Shown: positions 1 through 12,000 of the stretch, in pieces
Layout of the letters: each line of letters begins with the position of its first letter
Numbering within the stretch: the first letter of the stretch is position 1
Source: Macrotrachela quadricornifera
Lineage: Eukaryota; Rotifera; Eurotatoria; Philodinida; Philodinidae
Direction of reading: 5' to 3'
Assembly (NCBI GenBank): GCA_022393335.1
Contig: JAJEKB010021497.1
Span: 1-64,000 of the forward strand
DNA: 64,000 nt
The notes under the pieces: generated by a model
Seen by the model: the letters and a program-made list of their open reading frames with translations, nothing else
Told to the model about the DNA's origin: nothing
Databases searched by the model: none
Made by a program: the position numbers and the translations under genes

Positions 1-663
1 AAAAAAATTCTACATATACGTTCCGTTCGAAGAATTGTTTCGAAGAACATATTTCGTTTAAAGAGCAAGCACAGAAAGTATTGTTATACTCCTTTTTTAC
101 AAAATTCTATTACTAGCTATTGATAAAAATTCGTTATTCCTGGAGCACCAATCAAATGATAACTGATCATTACTTCTTGTCAATAACTTTAAAAAAACGA
201 GTTGTTGAAACTTCCAAAATGTTTGCTTGTAATTTTAATGAACTTTCATAATATTAGATATACTTCATACTAAGTTTAAAGTCACATATCATCTGATTCC
301 ACGAACATTGTGATTAAGGACTGGTATAAGAGTAGGAGATTAAAAGAAAACCTTCTGGGCGCAATCATGATAAATATATATTAAGAGTTTAGTATGGTTG
401 AACAAAATGGATGTTTTGTTGTTTAATTTATGATATATTGTGGCTATTGCTAGTAATTGTGATGTCTTTCATATATTACATTTAGGAGAATACTCTTTGT
501 CAAAATTTTGCTATTTTAAGTAAGAATAGAAATGTTTCAGTTGTTCTTTATGATCTTCATTATTTATTTAGGATATATGAAAAGTATCGAAGATGAAAAA
601 TATTTCGATCAAAATATTCTAAAGGTTATATGACAAGTAATTTTATCTTTTTTTCTCTTTTAT
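1..663. other. Gene-free AT-rich stretch
   Basis: I see no open reading frame with coding character, no RNA gene and no repeat I can name. A short palindromic patch around TTCGAAGAA lies near position 30-55. The stretch lies beyond the 3' end of the minus-strand remnant that follows. Confidence 0.5.
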
Positions 664-684
664 TATCTTCCACTATAAAATAGC

Positions 685-2104
685 TCAATCAAGAAATGAA
701 CTTATACAATGTTCTAATAAATTGTTTATTGATGCTGATTGAGCAAGTATAACAGCGTCAGCTAAATATCCATGTTCTTCAAATACCAGCCAATCTGTTT
801 GTCGATCTTGTGAATTACAAATCAATATATCCTATTTTAAGTTTTTTACATAAAAAAATAAGAAAAAAATGAATAGATTTTTAAGAAAGTATCAACATTC
901 ACTAGATATTGATAAACGAGAAAGTTGAACATCATCAAGAGATAATTTTAGTAAATTTGTTTCATAATGAAGACATTTAGCAATTTCAAGACATTCAGAA
1001 ATAGTTAATCTACACAAAAGACTAAGAAAGAAATGCATAGGATTGAAAAATTAGACGTTTACTGAAAAATAAGTAATAATTGATTGATTTCACATTCATC
1101 ACAAAATGTTAATATCTCGAAAGTCAACTAAGCAAAGACACAACAAAAATCTTAAATAACAAAAGTCGTACCTAGAAAAAAAACAAAAACATATTAATTT
1201 AATTGATTTCAAAATAAAATACAATTAACCATAGGTACATCGATTAAGTAATTCAGGCGGACAATACTATAATATCACTACTTCATAAGTTAAAGTTTGC
1301 TCATTGACATATGACATTAACGAGTTAATTCAAAATCAACTAATTTTAAATGATCTGTTTTAATAAATTAATTGTTTTATTTATATAATTAATAAAAAAA
1401 AACGATAACCATTGTAATGAATAACATTTTTCGCACTTTTAGGTCTTGATGAAAATAAAAAGTAATCAGAACATATTGTCTACAAAAAATTCGATTTGAA
1501 TTTTCTTTCAATACGATGATTATGAAAACATTAATAGCACTTAACAATTAATAACTATAGCTAAATATATCAACAAATAAAAATTTATTTAGATCAATCG
1601 ATGATTTTACGTCAATAAATTTAGAATTAACTCGTTCATTAGGTCCAAATACAACCACATATCTCTTAAGATCAATAGGAAAAAATTCAAAATATAAAAT
1701 AAACTATTACAACCATTAGTATGCGATGCTTCAAATATTTCAGAATTTAATCTAAATAAATAATTAAAAGTAATACAATAAACGTAAATATTAGTTTAAT
1801 ATTTACTTAATAATATTTTCATGTTGAATTGATATAAGAACGGCTGTTTTACTTACAACTACTGCTGGTAATTTATTTTCTTCTTCTTGTTCATTTATTA
1901 ATGTAATTGTTTTTCGTGCAATATGTTCACGTGTATTTATATTGCGTACACATTCAATGATACCACATATAACTTAAGAATAAATATATAAATAAAATAC
2001 AAACATTTAGAAAATTAATGAAAACCTGAATCAAGTATTAATTCAGTAATATAAGATGATAAAAGTGGTCGAATTATTGGAATTAAACTTCGATTTTATT
2101 GCAT
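685..2104 (-). pseudogene. Decayed LRR-like gene remnant
   Basis: On the minus strand several exon-like pieces with splice-like borders can be read. A start-like ATG at 2104 is followed two codons later by TAA, then by NRSLIPIIRPLLSS. A piece at about 1975-1810 follows (ECVRNINTREHIARKTI). A piece at about 1015-905 reads LTISECLEIAKCLHYETNL, which has leucine-rich-repeat character. The last piece, about 835-685, ends in ISSFLD and a TGA stop. The pieces are short, carry in-frame stops, and the middle (about 1800-1020) cannot be joined into one frame. A weak plus-strand coding-like patch at about 1593-1770 (LELTRSLGPNTTTYLLRSIG) may be related debris. I cannot name the family; an LRR protein is a guess from the third piece. 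Confidence 0.35.
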
Positions 2105-2444
2105 AGTAAAATGATAAATATTATTGTTGTTATTACTATTTAGTTTGTTTTCCGTAGTTATCGAATGAAGTGATGGCGTTAAACGGTCAGCGTTGGATAC
2201 AATTGCGCTTCAGAGAAAAGAGAGGAGTAAAATTTTAAAAAAAACGTATTTGTGTACTTATTCTGCAGATTTAAATCGAGAGTGAAAGAAAGAAAGAAAG
2301 AAAAATAAAATAAAATTGCCGTCTGTAATTATTGTATAGAATGACGCATTTTTATCTTGCTTCTTTCTCGTCAAAGTAGCAAATAAAACTTGGAAAATCA
2401 CTTCCCATCTTCAATATATACATATAATAATTTTTAGATATAAT

Positions 2445-4288
2445 ATGCAAACGGAAGACGAATTTGTCTTAGCTCTTCCATCAAAATAACCAGCTGACTG
2501 TATTGAATCAGTAAATATATCTTTTTACATAAATTAATGAAAAGTACAATTTTTATTTATTTAGTATGAAAAAATTAAAAAGGAAACAAAAAGTCTTGAA
2601 GCAAAAGATGGTCATCGTACGATAACCGATGAAGAAATTGAACGACTAGGTACAATACACAGTTATCTCGATTTTTTAAAACCATATTATGGTAAGTTAA
2701 GAAAAATTTTTGGAAAAAAAATATTTTTGTCTCCTAGAAGAAATATTGAAAAATAAGAAACAACAACATGAAGCTGAACGGTAAGTTTGTTTGTCTTCTT
2801 TATTAATACAAAAATATACAATAGATGTAGACCTTTATTTCTTTTTCTTTGTTTTCTTTTTATTTACATATATGTGTATCACATAATCTTTCATTGTACA
2901 GGTTGGAGATCATAAATATATTTTATAACCATTTGTCGATATCGATAAATGAATAATATTGTTCTTGTTTTTAGATATGCACCACAAATGAACCATCCAC
3001 CACCATTAATTAATCCAATACAAAAACAAACTTCAAGAAAGTAAACTATTTTAATAAAATAGTTTGTATATATAACTAGAAAATGTCTATTTAATTATAG
3101 AAACTCACCACAAGCACAATATTATGAAACACGTGAACAATCTTATATTATTTGGCATCACAAATTAGATGCTCAATATTTGATAAAACCAATGCCGGTG
3201 ATATTTGATTCACATGATATATTACTTAAAGTAACTGCAACTACAATATGTGGTTCTAATTCATATATATGTAATGAAATAATGGTTAATATGTATGGTG
3301 GTGATTTACTTAGTCATGAATTTATGGGAATAATTTATCAAGTTGGTAATCAAGTTACTAAATTACATGTTGGACAGCGTGTTACTGTTGCATTTAATAT
3401 AGCATGTGGTTTTTGTGCATATTGTCAACGTCAAGAATATTCTGCATGTGATACAACTCATTCGTTAAAATCTCAAGAAAAAAAACTTTATGAACAAAAA
3501 AAAAGTATTCTTTTTGAATATTCATGTTCAAGAGATAGAATATTAGGTGGATAAGCTGAATATATTCGAGTACCATTTGCTGATGTTAATTGTTTACCAA
3601 TACCAAATTGTGTACCAGATAATATAGCTCTTTATTTATCAGATATTATTCCAACATCATATCATGGATGTTATATTGGAAATGTTAAAGAAGGTTCAGT
3701 TGTTGCTATTCGGGGTCTTGGACCTGTTGGCTTACTTCAAGCACGTTGGTGTCAATTACTTGGTGCCAAACGTATAATTGGTATTGATTATATTCCTCAA
3801 CGACTTAAAATTGCTCATGAAACGTTAGGAATTGAAACAATTGATGCTAAAGAATATGAAATAACGAAAAATTACTTGAAATGGTACCTGATGGTGTTGA
3901 TTGTTCATTACAAGCCGTAAATTTTAATTATAGTAAATAATTATCTTATAAAAATGAATGTTTCCTTCAGTCAAGAACTAATGTAGATATATTAACTGAA
4001 ATTATTCTATGTACTCGAAGATTTGGGACAATTTCAATGACTGGTGATTATAATAATGCCGATAATCATTTTTCCATTGGCCTTATGATGGAAAAAAATT
4101 TATGTATTATTGGTGGACAATCTCCTACACAAAAATATTGGAAGATGTGCTTAGATAAAATATGTTCAAGTGAAATTGATCCAAGATTTATTATATCGCA
4201 TCATATTCAAATTAATGATCTATCTGATAATTATCAACAACTCATTGATGAAGAAAGTGGAGCACTTAAATCTTTTATTCAACTTTAA
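2445..4288 (+). pseudogene. Zinc-dependent formaldehyde/alcohol dehydrogenase-like pseudogene with N-terminal extension
   Basis: Exons can be placed at 2445-2510, 2565-2691, 2738-2780, 2975-3040 and 3101 to about 3912, with a last part from about 3972 to 4288. The C-terminal portion matches the medium-chain zinc alcohol dehydrogenase family, closest in feel to FdhA-like formaldehyde dehydrogenases. It shows ATTICGS (catalytic zinc region), LSHEFMGI (the GHE motif with Ser for Gly), a structural-zinc-like Cys cluster (CGFCAYCQ), AEYIRVPFADV, and GLGPVGLLQA (Rossmann GxGxxG). Catalysis would be NAD-dependent oxidation. The first four exons encode an unrelated, unidentified extension (TITDEEIERLGTIHSYLDFL). 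The gene is broken: TAA at 2487-2489, TAA at 3552-3554 exactly where the family has Gln in GGQAEY, a frameshift near 3868, and a last intron whose phases do not match. The family resemblance is clear; the inactivity is inferred from the breaks. Confidence 0.75.
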
Positions 4289-4568
4289 AATTGAACTACA
4301 ACAAGATAAACTTATTATTACTATTATTTGTAGTTATTTTTTTTTATGAATAAAATTTATTTGTTATCAAGTGTCTTAAGAGATTATAACAATTACATTC
4401 TCTCATTTATTTAATACTTAAATATAAACAGACAATACGCTTTTAGATGAAAATGTTGGTTGTACACTGGCATATCATCTTTACTACAAAAATGTTTTCA
4501 AACAATAAATCAATAGTTTCATTACTTCATTTTTATTGATACTTCAACAAAAAAATATGATAATTGAA

Positions 4569-6509
4569 TTATGATGAAAATCGATATAGAACAAAAGGAA
4601 AATAATTAAAGAAGTTTGTTCCATTGATTTTTGTCTGTCCACAAAGAATAAGATTTTTTAATTTTGCAAAATTAACACGAGCAGCATCACTTGTAAAATC
4701 TTCTGTAATGTTTGTCAAAATTTCATAATCAATATACAATGTGTTGAGACAAGGTAAACGTGTGTTTGAATCAAAAAAAAATTCTTTCGCATAGTCAACA
4801 TGAGCATTACTCAGTTTGAGTGTCGTAAGTTGAGAATATTCAATAATCGAAGATGTTTGTTCATATTCATCTAGTTTATTTGACTGTTTCTTCTTTTGTT
4901 CCATTAAACTTGACACAGTCAGATGTTTAAGTAATGGAAAGGCTTGAGAGATTAGAAGAAAGAAATCATGTTCAATAGAACGAAATAAATCCCATACAAC
5001 TAATTGACGAACATGTGTGAAAAGACCACCAGGAAATCTAATAGTAATGTTTTGCATACGCTCCATAGTAAACGGAAGCGAATAAATATGGCAATGACCT
5101 ACTGAATTATAAAGATAGTCGATATAACAGCCAACATTATATCCACTTTGAATCAGTGGACATTGAACATCATCAGACGTTGGTAAAAGTTCTTCATCGA
5201 TCATGGGACAATTGGTGACAATGTCAAAAATAAATGTTTGTAGATAGGGCTTCTTACTAATGATATCATTGATCAAATGATTGCCATCAATAAAGGAAAT
5301 TCGGTCACGAATTGTAAACGATAATATTAGTTTTTCTAAGTGTACCATTTGATGAAGAAGCGGTAGAATTAGATTATCATATTCTAATGTTGCCCAAAAT
5401 AAAGTCAACGAGAAACATTTTAGATTAGATAAAGTTTCCTATAAAAAAAACATAAGTAGTAAGCAATCTTAGATTGATTATTCATTCAAAATTGGATCTA
5501 ACTAGACAATTATCTTCATTCTATTTCGATTCTTCCCTATTATCTATCACTGTACAAATGAAAACTTCATAAAGTATATTAACTTATAACATTTTATAGC
5601 AGAATCTTCGTGTTTATTATCTTGATTCAGTAGTTTATTTCTCGCTATATAATTGCTTTATTCTTCTGTCGAGTATTGAAATAAAAAAAAACCCCTTTCA
5701 CTATGATTTAAAATGTTACCGTATTATTGATAATCATTGATGTATGATAAATTCTATCAACTTCCACAATAAATGTATGTAATTGGCTAAAACGTCTATC
5801 AAGTAGATGAAGACAATCATTAAAATTGTGCACTCTAACATTCAAATGAACAATATTTGATGAATAATATGTTGGAGATAAGAAATTAATAAGTGATCCT
5901 GGTGAATACCGGAAATCAGCATTCACGCCGAAACGGAAATAAATTAAATTTGTAAACATTGTAAAAATAGTAGTAAAGACATTAGTGGACAATTGCTGTA
6001 TATTTTCAACTCTACTGTATTCGTTAATCGTGACAGTAAGATGTAAAATCCGATGTTTAAAATTCTGAACAAATGACGATCGGTCTAAAAAATAGAATAA
6101 ATAATCGATTTCGTTTCTCTGTATTTAAAGATTAAGAGAAAAGAAACATACAATTGAAAATACTAGATGCCATTTTAAGTGGAAGATTAATAAGAGTGAG
6201 AGTATGAAGTTTACCAAAATTTCGAATGAAAAGAACACGATTTATTGTTAATGGATCAAGAGTAAGACATTCAATATTGTGTTCAATTCGAGGTAAAATA
6301 TCAAAACAAAATCGATTAAGTATTGAATCATTAGATGATATTTTTACTAAATCAATTGATCGTGTAAAAGTAATGTCTCGTGCCAATCTATCGAGTAGTG
6401 TATTAACTCCTACGAGTGAGTATAATACATCCATATTATCGAGTTTCTTCAAAACAGCTAACAGTATCTCGTCGCATAGAGCAAAAATATTAACAGTTGA
6501 ATGGTTCAT
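4569..6509 (-). CDS. F-box/LRR-like protein (bdelloid-type F-box family)
   Basis: Three exons join cleanly: 6509-6152, 6084-5720 and 5438-4569, giving 1593 bp (530 aa and stop) with GT-AG introns of 67 and 281 bp. Residues 10-45 form an F-box (FALCDEILLAVLKKLDNMDV, then LYSLVGVNTLLDRLA). F-box proteins bind Skp1 and present substrates to an SCF ubiquitin ligase. The rest is a long, regularly hydrophobic LRR-like solenoid (LHTLTLINLPLK, LVVWDLFRSIEHDFF, LTTLKLSNAHVDY) with no sharp LRR consensus. The start is the first ATG ahead of the F-box. The gene lies between two pseudogenes in a debris-rich region, and a 69-bp copy of part of exon 3 recurs near 11.93 kb, so relatives have existed nearby. 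The substrate is unknown. The F-box call is firm; bdelloid origin is inferred from the resemblance to the large F-box families of those animals. Confidence 0.85.
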
Positions 6510-7574
6510 GTTCAGTTACGAATAATAAATATGTTGAGTACAATCGTTTATATATATACACACATTCATTCTACATCAGACTAAACATCATCAACAACGG
6601 TAACATTAAATAGTCCAATTGTGAATATAATGACCTTTAATCTTAGTCAAGTTTGTTCATAAATGAATTATGATGTTTCGTCAAGAGTAGAATTGTCAAT
6701 AATCAATGAGTCTATTCAATCATATTGTATTATAATTAATTGTATGCTTTCCACATACCATTTTATCACTATGTATAGTACATTTTCAGATTGTTACAAG
6801 AGTATATATAGTCAAGACGATTTTGTTATTCTATGAGATAGTATATTGAGATAGTTTTCTTAAGAACAGACTAAGTATCAAGTATTTTGACGGAAGACCA
6901 CACAATAACCAATTCTTCCACATCCCAAATATTCTTAAATTATCCTATAGATCCACAGTTAATAAGGACAGAATAGAGTTAAGTACATATGACACTGTGT
7001 ACGATGAAAAGGACTTTCTTTCAATTTTAAACAGGATCGATTTTGATGACAAATTTCCTTCATGTACTTTACTTCTTCATAAATTGTTTTAAGTAAAAGT
7101 AGTATGCTGATTGTTTCGACAAAAGATATTATGATATGTTTAACAACCAGAAGATAAATCATTTTTGAGTATTTGAACTAAATTTTAAAGAAAATTCGAT
7201 CCATCAGAATTCTTTCTTAAGTCGAAGGTATATTTTACTTTTTATTTAGTTTAACAAATCTATTTTTTCATAATGTATTAATGAATAAAAAAATTTCTTA
7301 CATAAAATCTAAATTCACCAAGTTGATAAAAGTAAAGAAAAAAAATTAAATTTAATGGAAAACATTCCTATCAGAATGTCATTCATAGTTAGAACATAGA
7401 TCAGTGCAATAAGCTGCATACAGTCATCTGTGTTTCGAGAAAAAAAGTGATTGATCAGTGAGGAAACTTCTATCATTGGAAAAAAATTTATTAAAAATCA
7501 CCGCTATCGTTAGTTGACATGAAAGTCTTATTTTAAAAAAGAAATTAATGAAAATAAATAAAAAATTTAATGTT
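6510..7574. other. Gene-free stretch upstream of the F-box gene
   Basis: This region lies upstream (minus sense) of the F-box start and downstream of the EF-hand pseudogene stop. It holds only short open frames without coding character, such as a 67-codon minus-strand frame at 6959-7162 with no recognisable motif. A (TA)n-like tract at 6549-6560 is the only simple repeat. The F-box promoter should lie in its first few hundred bases, but I see no diagnostic element. Confidence 0.5.
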
Positions 7575-10170
7575 TTATTCTACATTTAAAGAACATTTAT
7601 GTTGATTAAGAATTCTTTTAAATGCTTTGATAGGTACAGAATCAATATTTGTTGGATCTTGTTGTTTAAATAATCGTCGTAATTGTTTATATGAATCAGA
7701 TAACTGAAATACATTGATCAATATTAAAAGTATTAGAAAAAAAATGTTTTACTTTTCTCCGAATTTTAATACAAATTTGCGTTAAAAATGATAGATCTGA
7801 TGTAACACGATATGTTGTTTCATTAATAGTTGGTAAAGGATTTCTATTCGTTTCATCAACAAGACTAATTGATTCTGGTTGTGGTGCATAATGTTTTAAA
7901 AATCTTACATAATTCATTCTTTAAATCGAAATAATTAAATAAATACTTAGGGTGATCCGAAAGTAGTGGTGGAGGAACTTTTTTTTCTTATAGAAAGTTT
8001 AAAGAAATATTCCTTTCCTATGAAAAGATAGAGCGTCTTTCGCTCTATTTTTCTATGCTATTTAATTACTGCTTAACTAAGATCATAATAAGAAAATTTC
8101 TATAAGAGCTATTTTTGTTGAAACTAGCTGGTAGCATTAGCTCATAATGGGTGTAACACTTTTGCATCTCACTTTATTATCACTTAACATGTTATATTAA
8201 AAACACAAAATATATCATAAGATGCAGCGTGAAAAGCTCTGCAATTTACAAAGAACTATTACGATAAGGTGAGATTGAAAAAAACCGAAGTCCTCTTTTA
8301 CCAAAAAACAATCTCGTTTTCGCAACGTTGATATTTGATAGCTCACAGTTTTGACCATTTTGAAAACAAAAAGTGCAACTACGAAATACGTGGTTCATTA
8401 TAAATTGTAGAACTTTTCACGCTGCATCTTATGATATATTTTATTTTTTTAATATAACATATTAAGTGACATTAAAATGAAATGTAAAAGTATAACATTT
8501 TTTATGTCACATCCCTTATGATCTAAATGCTACTAGCTAATTTTCAATAAAAACTGTTCTTATAGAAATATTCTTATTATGATCTTAGTTGAACAGTAGT
8601 CAAATAGTATAGAAAAATAAAGCGAAAGACGCTCTATCTTTTCATAAGAAAGGAAAACTTCTTTAAACTTTCTATAAGAAAAAAAGCACCTCCGTCACTA
8701 CTTTTGGATTACCATAAGTAATTTTTCTAAAATTTAAATATTACCTTAAATCATTTTGTGTTTGAAATTTGTTTAAGTAAATCAAGATCTTCTTGATTAA
8801 CAGCTGGACAAAGTTAAGTTAGAATATCATCAAATTCATCAGCTTGAACAAAACCAGTTCTATATATATTGATCTAATTTAGCAAATTCTCTTCGTAATT
8901 CATCCCAATTTGATTGAATAGCATTAATGGTAGCTCCATGAACAAGAACAGAATCGCCCTACAATTTATTTGATGTTAACATAAAATCAACATGACTTTT
9001 TTTGGTGGATTTCTTCTAGTATTTGGAAATATGCTGATCACTTTGAATAACTAAATTCACGTAAAAATTGATAAAAAACTAAATTTTCATCTCGTTTTAA
9101 AATGGCAATGAGACCAAATAATATCAATTTCCGAACTTGTTACTTCAAGTTTTATATAAAGACTAAATTAAAGAATTTAATGGAATTTTTTTCTAAATAA
9201 ACAAACCGTTTAAAAAAATCATATTAAATATCAGGTATTAATTCTTCATATGAACCTTGATCAAGTCTTTTAAATTCATCATCAATATCTTTAGAACGAT
9301 TTCGTATTAATGATTTTTAACATTTCACAAAGCTTTAAATAAAAATAAAAGTTTATTTAAAAGATAAAGATACAATATCAAACTTCATCCATTGATCTTG
9401 TTCTTTGTTGTCTATCATCACTAATAATCGAACTTTCAGTTAATTGATTTTCTTCTTTTTTATTTTAATTCTTCTGGATTAATTCTTTGAAGAATATTTG
9501 TAGGTATGATAAATACATATTGAGGACTTCCACAATTAAATAAAAATCTTAATTAAAATGACTATATGAATATATACTATGATGATTTGTGCTGTTGTTG
9601 TTGTGAATGAAGTGTTTTATTAAGAACTTGTTTTAAATATTCTTTATATTTAACTCTTCCATGTTTATCCATTAGAATTAATTTAAGTAATTGATAATAT
9701 TTTCTTAATAGAATTTTTCAAGTTATTTCTTTTTACCAACTTTTGGTTCGAAACGTTTAATTTCTTTTGATATTGATGATATTTGCCATGGTATATCATC
9801 CAAATGATTAAATTCTAAATAAAAATGTTGATATTTATCCGTATTTTCTTCTTCATTATATAATAAACAAGTGAACGAATTAGTTGTTAATTATAATTTG
9901 GTATAAATATTTGAGCAAATGAATAAAATATATCTCGAAAATATTTTTATTGTTCTATCCATTGTCAATGTATAGAAAAAATCGTTTGATTCTCATCATA
10001 ATAACTTTTTTCTTCTTGAATTTTAGAAATCAATAGATTAATTGAAGCTAATCGACAATTCTTGAATTCTATATGAAGAAGAATATATGATATATTTATT
10101 GATTTTGTCCATTGATAAGCATAAAAAAATTCTGGACGAGATGTCATAAATAATTGTAACGGGTGGGCCA
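7575..10170 (-). pseudogene. Multi-EF-hand protein pseudogene (EFCAB6-like)
   Basis: Minus-strand pieces read as repeated, degenerate EF-hands. The last exon (7703-7575) encodes YKQLRRLFKQQDPTNIDSV and ends in TAA. The exon before it (about 7918-7753) reads NYVRFLKHYAPQPES and joins in phase. A piece at about 8960-8750 reads WDELRREFAKLDQY, then GFVQADEFDDIL after a frameshift, with further stops. Pieces at about 9300-9235 (KDIDDEFKRLDQGSYEEL) and 9675-9600 (DKHGRVKYKEYLKQVL) also look like EF-hands. The architecture of many divergent EF-hands resembles EFCAB6, a large calcium-binding-domain protein, but that name is a family-level inference. Frameshifts, a TAG and a TAA break the frame. A 765-bp foldback element occupies the intron between the pieces at 8750 and 7918. 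The 5' end is not defined. Confidence 0.6.
7950..8714. mobile_element. Foldback element, family 1, copy 1 (long terminal inverted repeats)
   Basis: The element is 765 bp. Its left arm (7950-8247) is the near-perfect reverse complement of its right arm (8402-8714), leaving a 154-bp unpaired centre. The left end starts GGGTGATCCGAAAGTAGTGG and the right end read inward starts TGGTAATCCAAAAGTAGTGA. The bases directly outside are TA on both sides (7948-7949 and 8715-8716), which fits a TA target duplication of the Tc1/mariner type. Both arms end inward at GATGCAGCGTGAAAAG. No transposase is encoded, so it is non-autonomous. It lies inside an intron of the EF-hand pseudogene. A second, older copy in the opposite orientation is at 50.56-51.33 kb. 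Confidence 0.9.
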
Positions 10171-11329
10171 TAAAGAACTACCCTATAAGTATTCTTTAGA
10201 TTTCTCCTCTATTGCCCCTGTCATTAAAAATCTTTTTTTTTATCAAAAGGTAGCGCTTGAAATTCCCTACAAAAGTATATATGACTAGATCATAAAACTG
10301 TTTCAGATATATCCAACAAGAACTGAAAAATACAGAGGCACAAACAGCTGTAAAATATAACTGGTTGAGTATAATAACTAGCTGGACTTTCCATCCCATT
10401 TTTTCATCATCTATTTTATTCTATTTATGAATAAAATATACCAACCATATCAGGGTGATCCGAGCTAACAATAGGAATTTCAAGCTTTGTGTTGAACCAT
10501 ATGATCTTTTGACTAATAAATCGGTCTCTTATTAAAAATAGTGTTTCTTTTTTTAGCATTTTCTTACGACTCATTGCTATAAAAAGTTTGATCAAAGATC
10601 AACGTCCAACAATAACATCAGAAATTGAAAATATACTATAAATTGATCGAATTTTTGTGACTTAAATTGATTAGAATCTCTTTTAATTAGAAAGTTATAA
10701 AAACAATCCATTTTACAACAGTACATGATTGGGACATTTATGTCAATCATTTCACTACACCAGCATAACATCTTTCCAGCTATTTTTTTTATCTGCCGCA
10801 CGATGATCTACCGAAAGACTCATAAAAAACAACCTAAATTTTAGCATAACTAATGAAGCGAATTATGAGACTGCACAAAGGCTTTCATCTATGTAAAAAA
10901 CATTCATGTCACTTCCACATCTCAGACGTTGATGACTACTGAAAAGAAATCTGACTTCCTCTTACAAAATAACCGAAATGAAGAGTGTGATAATACGCTA
11001 TCTCCTACAACTGACGTTAGCGAGGAAAAATTTCTCCAAAAAATCCTTTCTACTTTACAAATGTTTCATTGAGGCTTTAGTTCAACTATTTACTCAACAA
11101 ATTGGTTTTGAACATGTCACTCTATATAAGGGAGCCCATTCAAAACATTTCACATACACATTGTGATACTTTTCTTCGTATGAAAAATACTTCAGGTAGG
11201 ACTTTTTTTATTGATTTTAGTAAAATCAAAAGTCATTTTGAGTCTCTTTCGAACTTAGTCAAAACGTGAAGTGTAGGGGTAGATTATATTTTGTACATAA
11301 GATTGAGAGATAAAGAAAATCTTCTCTTA
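10171..11329. other. Gene-free stretch with non-coding open frames
   Basis: Open frames of 60-70 codons on both strands (10196-10399, 10592-10801 and 10978-11166) carry no recognisable motif and no consistent exon borders. The string CAGGGTGATCCGA at about 10451 resembles the tip of foldback family 1 (GGGTGATCCGA). I could not find a matching inverted partner, so no element is claimed. Confidence 0.4.
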
Positions 11330-11639
11330 TAGATCTTCTGTAATATTGAGATTTCGTATTGAGGCGTTAGATTGACTACCTACTGAGCGTTCTGGTTTGA
11401 CTATTTCGGACTATATCTGGGAGTGAGTGTTAGATATTGAGAATGCAGCTTTCCATATATTTTTGGTATGATATGCATTTCAGAAAAGGTTTGGTTTTTT
11501 AAGCGTCACGCTTAACTTCACCCTCAATTAAACATTATTTGTAAAATAGGTTGATTAGCCTAGTCATTGAAATACTAGGCTTGGTTATTAGAATTCCAAA
11601 TTGAATAGGGCCGATGGAACTCTTAACTCATATGAGGTT

Positions 11640-11931
11640 TATGATTATTACGCATTAGTTTAGGTCTTTGCGAAGCCTAAATTAAACTCTTGCGTTCTTA
11701 TGAAGATATGGTTACTATTCATTAGTTCATGTTTTAGAGAAGTCTTGAAGAAACTTCTACATTTTATCCGAGGTATGATATGAATTAGTTGAGATCATTG
11801 GGAAGCCTCAATTAGACTCTTACTTTGTTTAAGAGGTATAGTTAAGAGTCATTAGAACATATCATTGAAAAGGCTCAATGAAACTTTTATTTCGTATCAA
11901 AGATTTGATATTTATTGATTTAGATCATTGA
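11640..11931. repeat. Degenerate tandem repeat, about 66-bp unit
   Basis: About four and a half units can be aligned, each starting near ATTAGTT or ATTAGAA. They run on to a core like GAAGCCTCAATTAGACTCTT and end near GAGGTATGATATG. Unit starts are near 11657, 11723, 11785, 11852 and 11919. Similarity between units is moderate (roughly 60-70 percent by eye), so this is an old array. A related part-unit may extend left to about 11565. It ends directly against the F-box shard at 11932. Confidence 0.6.
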
Positions 11932-12000
11932 AATAAATATGGCATTGACTTACTGAATTATAAAGATAGTCAATATAACAGCCAACATTATGTCCACTAT
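11932..12000 (-). pseudogene. 69-bp shard of an F-box gene
   Basis: These 69 bases match 5081-5149, part of exon 3 of the F-box gene, at about 64 of 69 positions. Both read AATAAATATGG at the left and TAACAGCCAACATTAT near the right. In the source gene this segment codes on the minus strand for the stretch around YIDYLYNSVGHCHIYS. The similarity stops sharply on both sides. The piece is too short to function and is either a remnant of a lost paralogue or an inserted fragment. Confidence 0.8.

Noticed and set aside
3394..3576. Minus-strand open frame opposite the dehydrogenase-like gene
   Set aside because: It is a shadow of the plus-strand coding sequence, with no exon structure or motif of its own.
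10451..10463. CAGGGTGATCCGA as a third family-1 foldback end
   Set aside because: Only about 11 bases match, and no inverted partner was found downstream.
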